A stretch of DNA of 64,000 bases from Beroe forskalii. Lineage: Eukaryota > Ctenophora > Nuda > Beroida > Beroidae. Position numbers and translations under genes: made by a program. Below, one piece after another: positions 10,786 to 20,486 of this stretch (positions within the stretch are counted from its first letter, which is position 1; every line of letters starts with the position of its first letter). The DNA is taken from assembly GCA_011033025.1 (NCBI GenBank), contig WFMF01000648.1:16508-80507 (forward strand), written 5' to 3'. Under the pieces are notes generated by a model. The model was not told the origin of the DNA and ran no database searches. It was given only the letters and a program-made list of their open reading frames with translations.

Positions 10786-12054
10786 ATGGTAAATTTGACA
10801 AAAAATTGTCACAAAAATGACAGTGAAAACATTAAGGTTATCATTGGAAAACTGATAGAAAAGGCTGACATTTCTATTAGACCAGTTATTTCAAACTTTG
10901 ATTGTTTTCAGACTAATCGCTCAGGTAACATTCAGCGCCTCAATCAGTTCAACGTTGCGTTACTTGAAAGTTGTGCTACGTTCCTTGGCATTGCTCTCTC
11001 AGACGATCAGGGTTACAAATTGTTCACTAAGTCGACTCTTGTCACTCGCATATATCTCGGATTGATGGCATTGATGCCTGCGAAGTGTGGTGACTGCGGT
11101 TGTGACTACGTGATCGATCATGATCCTGAGATCGTGCCCTTGTTTCACTGCTTCAAGTGTTTCAGAGGGGCTCATCAGTGCGAGAGGAACAGAACCCTTC
11201 ATCAGACTCTATCAGCACTCGATGCACCCGGCGGATTTGTTTGGCTCTGTGACGAATGTCATGGTGTTATTGACCCGATAGAGCCCAGGAAACAGAGATC
11301 ACGCCACACTTCAGGGGTGTTACCGTCTGAAAGTCACAGTTCGGACAGTATGCCTGATCTCTCCACTATGTCGGGTGGGCTATCATCCACCCAGGATATT
11401 CTGCCGATGCATGGAACCCCTGCAGAAACCCCCTCTTCTCAAGTACCAGAGAATCCTCCCAGCTCATCTCAGACAGACACTCCGGCTTGTCAGAGGTACC
11501 TCAACTGGAACTGCCCTCATGGTATCAGTGGGAAGAAGATGATTGAGGGTAGATGCTGTCCCTATTCTCATTCTCCCAGAATTTGTTATAAGTTCAGATC
11601 AGCGGGATCTTCTGACAGCAAAGGGTGTAAGAAAGGAAACAACTGCCCTTACTTCCATCCTGAAATCTGCAAAGCTGTGGTACAGAATGGTTCATGTTCT
11701 AAAAAAGACTGCTCCAAGTTTCATCCCAGTTCTGCCAGGAAGAAACGAGGAAGTGGCTCCAAGGCTAACCCACAAGCTGACAAGGGAAGAGCCACAAAGC
11801 AGAAGGGTGCCAGCAGCAACTCTAATTCCAGTGATTTTTTAGAGTTGCGAGACTTGGTTGTAGGGATGGCGGCCAAGTTGGACTCACTGGAGAAGAGAGT
11901 GGAACAAGGTGCAGTTCCAGCTCCTCCGTCAGTGATGGCGTACCAGCCACCACCCATGGCTTACCAAGCCCCACCACCCCCTCCCATGATGCCGCTAGGA
12001 GTGTCCAGGCTTCCTCCCCACCACATCCCCTTCTCTCATCACTCCTACTACTAA
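10786..12054 (+). CDS. LINE ORF1 protein with PHD-like finger and CCCH fingers
   Basis: 422 codons from the first ATG in the frame (10786); upstream in-frame codons lack ATG. Around 11083-11265 is a PHD-like Cys/His pattern (CGDCGCD, HCFKCF, then WLCDECH). Around 11488-11726 lie three CCCH-type fingers (CxxYLNWNCPHG..., CKKGNNCPYFH, CSKKDCSKFH). The rest is Ser/Pro-rich linkers, a basic KKRGSGSK stretch, a short coiled coil (LRDLVVGMAAKLDSLEKRVE) and a Pro-rich C-terminus. CR1-like LINEs are known to carry PHD domains in ORF1; the CCCH fingers probably bind RNA. The frame is undisturbed although ORF2 is broken, so either it was retained or the damage is recent. Confidence 0.8.
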   Translation: MVNLTKNCHKNDSENIKVIIGKLIEKADISIRPVISNFDCFQTNRSGNIQRLNQFNVALLESCATFLGIALSDDQGYKLFTKSTLVTRIYLGLMALMPAKCGDCGCDYVIDHDPEIVPLFHCFKCFRGAHQCERNRTLHQTLSALDAPGGFVWLCDECHGVIDPIEPRKQRSRHTSGVLPSESHSSDSMPDLSTMSGGLSSTQDILPMHGTPAETPSSQVPENPPSSSQTDTPACQRYLNWNCPHGISGKKMIEGRCCPYSHSPRICYKFRSAGSSDSKGCKKGNNCPYFHPEICKAVVQNGSCSKKDCSKFHPSSARKKRGSGSKANPQADKGRATKQKGASSNSNSSDFLELRDLVVGMAAKLDSLEKRVEQGAVPAPPSVMAYQPPPMAYQAPPPPPMMPLGVSRLPPHHIPFSHHSYY

Positions 12055-15035
12055 ATGCTAGGAGCCTCAACCCATCTGCGCAGAGTGTCGGCAGATGGAA
12101 GCTCAACAACCTCATTGGGCATGTTGAGGAGAATCGGCTCTCAGGGAAGATGTTTCCGTTTATTGCCATCACGGAGTCGTGGCTGAAATCTTACATCAGT
12201 GACGCTCAACTGCAGATCCCAGGCTACTGTGTATCTCGGAGTGACCGCGATAAAAGGAACGGCGGCGGAGTTCTTCTTTACTCACTCTCTTCGCTCCCCA
12301 TCGCTTCGTCGGAGTGCTACGATGACGGTTTCTGCCAGGGCATCTGTAATGTGTACCCTTCTGCAAAGCTATTGGTGGCAGTGGTATACAGACCGCCTGA
12401 TGCAAGCTTCTCCAGCTTCTCTAACCTGATAGAGCACCTGAAGTGCACTATTGAAAGTCTCCCAAGTACTGACTATGACATTTTCATTACAGGCGACTTC
12501 AACCTGCCTCAGATTGACTGGGACTCACTAAATGTCTTGAGCGGAGGAACGTCTGAGTCGAAATTTTTCAGCTCAGTGTCTACTGAACTTCATGTCTACA
12601 TTCCTGCTCAGTCAAATGGTAACAGAACCCACCAGAGGGAGCAACATCTTGGACCTCGTTCTCTGTAATAATGACAGACTTATTATTTCAGATGTCAAAG
12701 CTGAATCTACAGAGCTATCGGATCATGAAATGGTGAATGTTCTTCTGTCCTTCAATCCCGGTGCCATGGACGATGCGCAGGCAGCATATCTCGATGAAAT
12801 GAACTTCAGGTCTCTGGATTTCAATCAAGCTGACTTTGTCCTACTCAACGAGCTCTTCGATGATGTGGATTGGACAGAATTGCGAGAAACATGCTCATTC
12901 GAGGAATTTCTGCTAAATTCAATCAAAAGCTACTGATATGTGCCTGGAGAATGTCCTCGCAAACGACCGCCAACTGGTCGACCTAAACTTTACAATTCCT
13001 TGAGACGCAGAAAGTCGAAGCTCAGAGGTCGGCTCTCTGCTGCAAAGTGCTCAGGCGACGCGGCCCGAATCAAGGAACAGAAGATGAGATCGGGTTGGTG
13101 TCCCTACGACATAAAGGAAGCTATCATCCACCACCTTGATCAAGGAGAAAGACGAGCAGTAGAAAGAATCAAGACTAACCCGAAGTTCTTCTACTCCTAC
13201 GCTAAATCCTTCTCCAAAGTTAAGCACAGTATCAACACTCTCCTGAATGCTGACAAAGGAACTGGTGACTGACAGAAAGGAGATGGCTAACATTCTTCAG
13301 CAACAGTTTTGTTCTGTTTTCAGCGACCTAACTGTACAGAAAAAGTCAGCCCCTTCCTTTACTGTGCCACCACCTCACCAGTAGTGATACAGAAATGGAA
13401 CTAACACTGGAGAGCATAAAGGAAGCTATAGCTGAAATTAAGCTTGACTCTGCCCCTGGACCTGATGGTATCCCGGCCATTCTCCTAAAGAAATGTGCAA
13501 CAAGCCTCAGTTTGCCAATCTATCTTCTGTGGTCGGAGTCCATGTCATCTGGCGTTGTGCCAAAAGTTCTACAAGACAGGGTTCATCACTCCGTTATTTA
13601 AGAAAGGTAGCCGATGTGAAGCTGCTAACTACAGACCTGTTACCTTAACTTCACATGTTGTAAAAGTCTACGAGAGAGTAGTCAGAAAACACATGATTCA
13701 CTATCTGGAATCGAACAACCTACTGACAGATAAGCACGGTTTCAGATCTAACAGAAGCTGCCTGACTCAAATGCTCGACCACTTTGACGACATATTCGAA
13801 GGATTTACTCAGGTCAAGATACAGACTCAATATATCTCGATTATGCGAAAGCATTTGATAAAGTGGATCTGGATATTCTCATCAAGAAGCTAAGGAGATA
13901 TGGCTTTCACGAAAAGCTAATTACGTGGATCCAGTCATTTCTCACGGACCGTGACCAAGTGGTGGTTCTCAATGGTGTCCAGTGTCCACTCCGTCATCGC
14001 CAAAGTGCTCAGCGGTGTTCCTCAGGGAAGTGTCCTTGGGCCGCTATTATTCATCCTGTTTATAAATGATTTGGAGCGTGTTGTGCTTGCATCCAGGGTC
14101 AGCTTTTTTTGCAGACGACACTCGAGTTTCCAAACAGATTGGCTGCTATGACGACTGTATGCTGCTTCAGGAAGACTTGAACAGAATTCTCAACTGGTCA
14201 CGTGAAAATAACATGGAACTTCATGAGCAGAAATTTGAGCTCTTGAATCACTTCCATAACAGGAAAAGCTCATTCCTCGAACTCCCCTTCTTCACTGAAG
14301 CTTTGACTTACAAGGTTTCAAACGATGAATCTCTTTACCCTGTGGAGAACGTTAGAGATCTTGGTGTTCAGGTATCAAGTGATTTGAGTTGGTCCAGACA
14401 TATTGCAACCACCGTGTCAAAAGTTAGAGCACGCTATCTTGGGTTTTCAGTGTCTTCAAAACTCGAGACAGTACGGTCATGACTACCATGTACAAAGTCA
14501 CTGGTGAGGAGTACACTAGAGTACTGCTGTCCCCTGTGGAACCCTAGCAAGGTCACTGAGATCCAGCTTCTAGAAGGGTACAAAGAACTTTCACCAGTCG
14601 TGTAGTTGGTCTACGTCATCTCAACTATTGGGAAAGACTAGCTAAGCTAAAGCTGATGTCACTGCAACGCAGAAGAGAAAGGTACATCATTCTGATGATG
14701 TGGAAGATTCTCCATAGAGTTGTACCAAATTGCTGTGGAATCGAATTCAAGGAGACATTGAGGCAAGGTACAACAGCCCTCATACCTTTCTCTATCTAAG
14801 TCAGAGCACAGTAAGTAATCAGACGCTATATGACAGATCATTTGCAGTCCAAGGACCAAAACTGTGGAACACTATACCTGGCGCAGTTAAAGCAGCTGAA
14901 ACATTTGATTCGTTTAAAATAAATTTGTCGAATTATGTTGCTTTGATACCGGACAACCCACCGGTCGCTGGCTACAGCTGCAATTGGTCAAACTCTCTGG
15001 TAGACTACTCACCAGCGCGGTGGTCGGACCTCTGA
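12030..15035 (+). pseudogene. LINE ORF2 relic: APE endonuclease and reverse transcriptase
   Basis: The frame opens SLLLLNARSLNP around 12036-12068, overlapping the end of ORF1 in the -1 frame. APE-endonuclease signatures follow in order: ITESWL, RNGGGVLLY, VVYRPPD, ITGDFNLPQIDW, then (after a frame change near 12600) ELSDHEMV. Reverse transcriptase motifs follow: APGPDGIP (about 13455), NYRPVTLTS (13627), YAKAFDKVD (about 13848), GVPQGSVLGPLLF (about 14013) and FADDT (about 14110). The C-terminal segment ends SPARWSDL at 15035. At least seven frameshifts or stops break it (for example near 12600, 12935, 13270, 13570, 13830, 13990 and 14485), so it is non-functional. Confidence 0.85.
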
Positions 15036-15079
15036 TGACCTTTTCGACTCTCGGATAAACTCTACCAAGTTACCAAGTT

Positions 15080-15894
15080 AGTTATTGTTCAATGTTCATG
15101 ATGCATGCTATCTAGCCGGGAAGGGGTACAGAATATGCAGCATTAACAATGAAAAAAGAGAAAAATTAAACGAAACGTGATTTCGTATATCATGTGTTTT
15201 CTGGTACAATTTACATTTCAGGTCGTAATTTCGATATAAAATCATAATTTCAACCCCCCTCTCCGCTTTCCTCGCATGAAATCATCACTTTTGTCTTTTG
15301 ACTTTGACGTAATATATACTCATTGTTATATTTTGAATCCATGCACACGTCCATCGACATGAATATATAAGAAGTCTGAGGTAATAATTTCTATAATTCT
15401 CTAATTTCTAATTTTGCATTGTAGCATTATCGGGGGTATTATATTACTCATTGTTAGATCGCTAGCTAAATACATGTTGATTTTTGTAAATTTGTTCTCA
15501 GTGAGTATTGTATTTGCTATTACTGCACATGTAGTTACAGTTGATTCTCTCTATTTATTATGATACCTGCTGGTGTGGAATGTTCGAGATAATCTTGGAA
15601 CTCAACCACGAAAAGAATACCTGAAATTAATGAGTCCAGAACCAGTTTATTAAGCAAGCGTGTGATTTGAGACTTGTGTAGTTTATTCACGCATTTTGCA
15701 TGTATTGATCACTTGCATTATAGCCGCATTTGGTATCTTGAAGCTATGTAATAACTTAAGACTTAAAAGCTTAAAGAGAGATTGAGCTAAATTATCACCT
15801 GATTCATTGACAGTTTCTTACCTTCTTTTTACGAGCACACACAATAAACATCATTTTCGCAATTAAATAACATGCATTTTGATCCCTTATAGCC
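15080..15894. other. Noncoding DNA between the LINE and the fusion gene
   Basis: AT-rich, with no exon recognised. It presumably holds the promoter and 5' UTR of the gene starting at 15895. The ATG context there (ATAGCCATGG) is a good Kozak match. Confidence 0.4.
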
Positions 15895-17985
15895 ATGGAT
15901 GCGAGTGTTAATGGAGGAGCAGTCTCCAATGAAGGGGGAAACACCGCTGGCAGGACGCCAGTCTCCTCTGACTCAAGGAGAGGTACCAATGCTGCCGCCC
16001 AGTATCTAGCACAGTTCCTCTCCGCAGAAGACACCGAACGCCTCATCTCCAAACTCGGGGCAGTCACTTTGGAAGACTTGCACTATGTGGATAAGGATAT
16101 GGCATCGAATGTTACATTTGGCATGAAATTGATACCCCGAAAGAAAGCTATGGATGCGCTTCTCAAAGTCGCTGAGAATACTGCAGTGACAACACCAGCA
16201 GTGACATCACCTGCAGTGACATCACCAGCAGTGACATCACCAGCAGTGACATCACCTGCAGTGACATCACCTGCAGTGACATCACCTGCAGTGACAACAC
16301 CAGCAGTGACAACACCTGCAGGGACATCACCAGCAGTGACATCACCTGCAGTGACAACACCAGCAGTTACATCACCTGCAGTGACATCACCTGCAGTGAC
16401 AACACCAGCAGTGACATCACCTGTAGTGACATCACCAGCAGTGACATCACCTGCAGTGACAACACCAGCAGTGACATCACCTGCAGTGACATCACCTGCA
16501 GTGGCATCACCTGCAGTGTCATCACCTGCAGTGACATCACCAGCAGTGACATCACCTGCAGTGACAACACCAGCAGTGACATCACCGGCAGTGACATCAC
16601 CTGCAGCAGCATCATCTGCAGTGACATCATCTGCAGCAGCTGCAACAGCCACAGGGCCTCAAAGTGGACATGAGCCAAATTCAGAAACAAGGGAATGTTC
16701 TGCTGTGCAAGAATGCATTGCCATAGCGATAGACCGATCTGGGAGCATGGGAACAGCTTTCGAGGAACAGAGAGCTTGGTGTGACGATGGCAACACAGCA
16801 GCCTTGCAAAGGTCTCTCCAGCATAGGTCGAGAATGGACGCTGTCAAGCAAGTTTTCTATGCTTTCCGCGATCGTATTGAATCGTTAGGTGTCCATCAGC
16901 ATAAACTGGCACTGCTCCAATTTGACAACGATATCGAAACAATGTTAGGACTAACTTCCTCCCTCGATGCTTTTGAAGCAATTGTGGATGAAATGAAGCA
17001 AAGAGGTCAGACTGCTATCTACTCAGCCATAATGGAGGGCTGTAAGATTCTGAAGCCTGTGTTCGAGACATCACCTAAAACGGATCTCCGGGTTCTCGTT
17101 CTAACTGACGGACAGAACAACACTGGTTCGGACCCCGAGTCCGCTCTGGCCGAAGCTAATCGTATCGGAGCTGTGGTGGATGCCATAATCGTCGGAAACA
17201 CTCCAGATGAGAACCTCCGGAAGATTGTAACCGCCACGGAGGGGTCTTGTTTTCAGATCAAGTCACTGTCCGAGGGGTTCGAGTTGATGGAGTCGGAGGC
17301 GGTAGTAAGTCTGAGAGCCAGGAGAGGAGGTGCTGAGAAACCGTCCTTCGTGGAAAGAACGATTCCACCAGAGGGCTTTGCGAATATCAGGGCGCAGGAC
17401 CTTACTAGTGGGCGGAACACTGCAGCCATCGTTAAGAAGAAAGCACCGACACCGGGTAAAGTTGCTAGTTGTGATACCGTGGCTTCCCAAAACCTCGAAT
17501 CTTACCAAGGAGGAGGCCACATGAAAAAAGGAGCACTGAAGCGGATTATGAAGGAAATCAGAGACGTTGCAACTGATGATGTCTGGAAGAATGGTGATGA
17601 GGGCTGCTATCTATTTCCAGATCCTGATAACCTGTTCTTGATGAAAGCACTAATCACTGGCCCTGAGGACTCACCTTTTGTGGGCGGCACCTTCGTTCTT
17701 ACCATCATACTTCCGGATGATTACCCCTTCAAGGCACCCAAAGTCCTGTTTGACACACCCATATACCACTGCAATGTCTCCGATAGCGGCGACGTTTGTA
17801 TTGATATTCTGAAAAATAACTGGAGTCCAGCTTTTACAATAAGAAAGGTATTGATGCACATACGGGTTTTGCTAAGCGACCCTAACCCTGCTGACGCACT
17901 TCGACAATGGATTGCGGAGGATCATGTACAAGCAGTCAGAAGGGAAAGATACTCGGTATTACGATGCAGCAGCCGCAGCGACTAA
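15895..17985 (+). CDS. SAM-like / VWA / ubiquitin-conjugating (E2) fusion protein
   Basis: Single-exon frame of 696 residues. Residues about 34-92 look SAM-like (YLAQFLSAEDTERLISKLG ... DLHYV ... GMKLIPRKKAMDAL). Residues about 96-253 are a V-T-(S/T)-P-A repeat. About 275-460 is a VWA domain with a full MIDAS: DRSGS at 280-284, T373 and D405 (LTDG). About 543-696 is an E2 fold: GPEDSPFVGGTF, DYPFKAPKVLF, YHCNVSDSG, catalytic-position C635 in CIDIL, NWSPAFTIRKVL, DPNPADAL. The HPN motif reads H625-C626-N627. After 17919 the frame as written ends RYSVLRCSSRSD, while the expected E2 C-terminal helices lie in the next frame to 18037, implying a 1-base insertion, recoding or assembly error. VWA-MIDAS binds a metal-dependent partner and E2 carries ubiquitin; a recruited-substrate E2 is inference. 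Confidence 0.85.
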   Translation: MDASVNGGAVSNEGGNTAGRTPVSSDSRRGTNAAAQYLAQFLSAEDTERLISKLGAVTLEDLHYVDKDMASNVTFGMKLIPRKKAMDALLKVAENTAVTTPAVTSPAVTSPAVTSPAVTSPAVTSPAVTSPAVTTPAVTTPAGTSPAVTSPAVTTPAVTSPAVTSPAVTTPAVTSPVVTSPAVTSPAVTTPAVTSPAVTSPAVASPAVSSPAVTSPAVTSPAVTTPAVTSPAVTSPAAASSAVTSSAAAATATGPQSGHEPNSETRECSAVQECIAIAIDRSGSMGTAFEEQRAWCDDGNTAALQRSLQHRSRMDAVKQVFYAFRDRIESLGVHQHKLALLQFDNDIETMLGLTSSLDAFEAIVDEMKQRGQTAIYSAIMEGCKILKPVFETSPKTDLRVLVLTDGQNNTGSDPESALAEANRIGAVVDAIIVGNTPDENLRKIVTATEGSCFQIKSLSEGFELMESEAVVSLRARRGGAEKPSFVERTIPPEGFANIRAQDLTSGRNTAAIVKKKAPTPGKVASCDTVASQNLESYQGGGHMKKGALKRIMKEIRDVATDDVWKNGDEGCYLFPDPDNLFLMKALITGPEDSPFVGGTFVLTIILPDDYPFKAPKVLFDTPIYHCNVSDSGDVCIDILKNNWSPAFTIRKVLMHIRVLLSDPNPADALRQWIAEDHVQAVRRERYSVLRCSSRSD
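16180..16650 (+). repeat. In-frame 15-bp minisatellite encoding V-T-(S/T)-P-A
   Basis: About 30 units of GCAGTGACA(T/A)CACC(T/A) lie inside the fusion gene, encoding a Thr/Ser/Pro linker. The unit is a multiple of three, so copy-number change preserves the frame. The region reads open on both strands, so the long minus-strand frame here is only a reflection. Rare variants (GTAGTG, GGGACA, GTGGCA) mark individual units. Confidence 0.9.
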
Positions 17986-18037
17986 CAACTCTGCCAGTGT
18001 CACGGTGGCAGAGTGGAGGAAGGTATGGGGTGTATGA
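17920..18037 (+). CDS. Out-of-frame E2 C-terminal helices of the fusion gene
   Basis: From ATC at 17921 to TGA at 18035-18037, a frame offset by one base encodes MYKQSEGKDTRYYDAAAAAT, then a segment containing VAEWRKVW. This is the kind of helical tail that follows DPNPxDPL in E2 enzymes (I-A-x-x-Y-K ... Y-x-x-A-x-x-x-T-x-x-A). Removing one G at the GCGGAGGATC junction would join it to the main frame. A possible donor AAG|GTATGG overlaps its end, so a further exon cannot be excluded. Confidence 0.6.
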
Positions 18038-19162
18038 TGAACTCCTCATTATTCTGAACTGTGGGCATCGAGGTTTGAGAAATTATAAAATGGTATCATG
18101 GACATTTCCGTGCTAAGAACATTTAAATTTGAATGTAATTTAGTGTTAACCCTTCGAGTCATGGAGAGTTGTTATAGTGGAGTGATTCTTGATTTTTTCA
18201 TGCTTAAATTAATCGATAGTTCAATAGTTTTAACAAAACTACGCTGATTTTGAAAGAGTGGATATTGTTTCCTACCCAAACACCGGCGGGTTTAAAATTT
18301 TTCAGTCAATGCTCGAAAAATGTATACGTGTTCCCACAGGTAACCGTGCTAAAATCCTATTGCTAAGCAGTATTTCGCTGCACGTGCACAAGTTGTGTTC
18401 TTCCCGTGTCCGGTGGACCAATAGAGTTATGACCCGGAACTATACTCAGCGCAATAAGTATTGGCCGACTTAATGCCGCAGTCAAAAACTTACCCGGTGC
18501 AGTATCGGAAGCACCTACCTGGATTGTTACCTTCACATTTCCTGTACTTCAAGTTGATATAATTTGATAAAACAAATATCGGCGAACCAGGTCTTTGAGT
18601 CACACAGGCACACTACCCTTGAGTTGAGCCACCATACCATCCAGTCCCGATGATTAAATGATCAAAAGTTTTCGGCCAATACATATTACGCCGATTATAG
18701 ATTATTTCCAATCAATTGCAATACTTGGAAATGAAACTTCGAGTGACAGTACTGGATAAATTCTGTATTGTCAGGAGGTGAAAGCCCCTAGAGAAAGGTC
18801 AACAGAATTACGCCAGCACCCAGCAGGAGCAATTCATATTTTTAAGTTTTTAGTATAACATTTGATTAACGATTGACTAAAAAATGTGATTTTATATTTT
18901 TCGATTCATTTTCGAGAAGTGTATTGGAGTTTTTGTCTTCGCTTTTATGGGACGTATGATTATGAATATAATCTAGGGCACTAAGTGAAAATGAGCAAAT
19001 TAGGAATTTTCTCAGACATTTTCTCTTGAAAACGTCAATGAATCGAGAGTGATTTCGGCAAATATCTCGATGAAATAGCAAAAATCTATTGAATAAGCAA
19101 AATACGTGATAAAAGCAAAAAGGCCCATTACGTACTAACTTGGTCAATGCCCGTGATAGTAG
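18038..19162. other. Noncoding stretch after the fusion gene
   Basis: AT-rich. A short open segment (18258-18473) has no recognisable domain or splice support. A perfect branch-point sequence TACTAAC lies near 19131, just upstream of the dynamin-like exon. Confidence 0.4.
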
Positions 19163-19430
19163 AGACTAAAAAAAGGTTCTCACTTTCAAGACACTCCGAA
19201 GACCCAAAGCAGCTAGAACGCCAGGTGGAAGTCATCCGCACCTACGTGAACAGTTACATTCATGTAACTGTTCCTGAAACTGTTCCTCACTGTGGTCATG
19301 ACCATAAGACCATAGTGAGGAAGGCCTTCAAAGATATTGTTCCCAAAAACATAAGTGTCTCATGGTGAATAGGATGAAGCTGTTCATTGAGTCCGAGCTG
19401 ATGCAAGCCCTCTACACTGCTGGCAATCCT
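19163..19430 (+). pseudogene. Orphan dynamin GED exon with frameshift and hairpin insertion
   Basis: Bounded by TACTAAC plus an acceptor (GATAGTAG) and a strong donor (CCT|GTGAGT). The frame reads PKQLERQVEVIRTYVNSYI, then, after about 16 extra residues, TIVRKAFKDIVPKNI, then in another frame LMVNRMKLFIESELMQALY. Together these match the GTPase-effector domain of dynamins in order. Two things break it: a one-base frame change near 19357, and an insertion made of two hairpins (GAACAGTTACAT/ATGTAACTGTTC at about 19248-19274; CCTCACTGTGGTC/GACCATAGTGAGG at about 19286-19321). No neighbouring dynamin exons were found within 1 kb, so it is best read as a stranded pseudo-exon; a distant parent gene cannot be excluded. 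Confidence 0.65.
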
Positions 19431-20486
19431 GTGAGTATTTCCTTTACATTGATTCGTTGTGATTAGCCCACATAGTGGAATTCCACTATCTAGATATTGG
19501 AATTCCACCTAGTGTATCGGTGTTCTTGGATACTGTCGAATTAACTCTTCAAAATCCAAAAGTGATAACCTTAGGAGAGCTTTTCTTTCAAATTAAGCGT
19601 TCTTAATTCATATTACACTACATGATGTATTATCTTCTTAAATTTCACATGCGGTGTGCTATCATTGGAGTGCTATTTGAAAGTCATGAACGGAAGTTCT
19701 TTTTTATTCGCATTTAATGTGATAATTTGGTCAATTGAAGACGTTGAATTTACAGGTGCATGGGACTACACGCCCTCCCCCCTCAAGTATACTTTCAATG
19801 AAACTCACAAAGTAATCAGTTTAGCGTCTAGTTTTCATCAAATTATTTCTCCGGAGTTCAAATTGCCATAGTATGGATTTTGGATGATAATTGATAATGA
19901 AAATTGAAAATTATTGAAGCATTGACCGTGGAAATTTTTAATTCCATTTTTGAAAATGTTTGAGCGAATGCGGTAAATTATTACAGGAAACTTGAAACTG
20001 GGCTCTAAAATCATAAATTATCGCGAGTTAATTGTTTCCTAATTCCGAATATACTTGATAATTATAGATATCTGGGTTAATTGGGCCCGGAAGTTATCTA
20101 GATTATCCAGAGCAATCAATGAGGCCTTGGAAGTCACACAGTTTAATGAACGTTCCTATGGACTTCATGGTTTGATAATTAGAATAATAGGATTGGGTTA
20201 TTGATAAATTCCGTCCGTTTGATGAGCCACGTTAATTTTAAATTAGACTAATTATTTGGAATTATATCAATTAGTGCACTATGATATAAAAGCAAGTTGT
20301 ACTGGTCACTAGAGCATGCTATAGATCATTCAGAACTTGTTTTATTTGGAGTACTTATTCACTTCAACAGCGAACTGCACAATTTCTTATTAGGATACCT
20401 TTTTACTTTTAATATACTGTAATACTTACTTATACAAGTGTAAATATTAACCTAATTTATTTTTAGCTAAAGCAGGCGCATTCAGA
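19431..20486. other. Noncoding region upstream of the photoprotein gene
   Basis: AT-rich; expected to hold the promoter and 5' UTR of the photoprotein gene. A possible acceptor (TTATTTTTAG at about 20457-20466) lies about 20 bases before the start codon, so a 5' UTR intron is possible. No coding exon seen. Confidence 0.4.

Larger units (their letters stand above)
10497..15079 (+). mobile_element. CR1/L2-type non-LTR retrotransposon, ORF1 intact, ORF2 decayed
   Basis: A nearly full-length LINE. It has a 5' region with a duplicated monomer (10497-10680), ORF1 (10786-12054), an ORF2 relic with APE-like endonuclease and reverse transcriptase (about 12030-15035), and a 3' end with a tandem ACCAAGTT octamer (15064-15079). 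A PHD-like ORF1 and a short 3' microsatellite instead of poly(A) are typical of the CR1/L2/Jockey side of the LINE tree; clade placement is by pattern only. No target duplication found. Confidence 0.8.

Noticed and set aside
16083..16690. Long minus-strand frames of GDVTAGDVTA / VMSLQVMSLQ type
   Set aside because: They are the reverse reading of the 15-bp coding repeat in the VWA-E2 gene; the plus strand has domains on both sides.
18258..18473. 71-codon frame after the VWA-E2 gene
   Set aside because: No domain, no repeat of family motifs, and no splice-site support; chance level in this size of gap.
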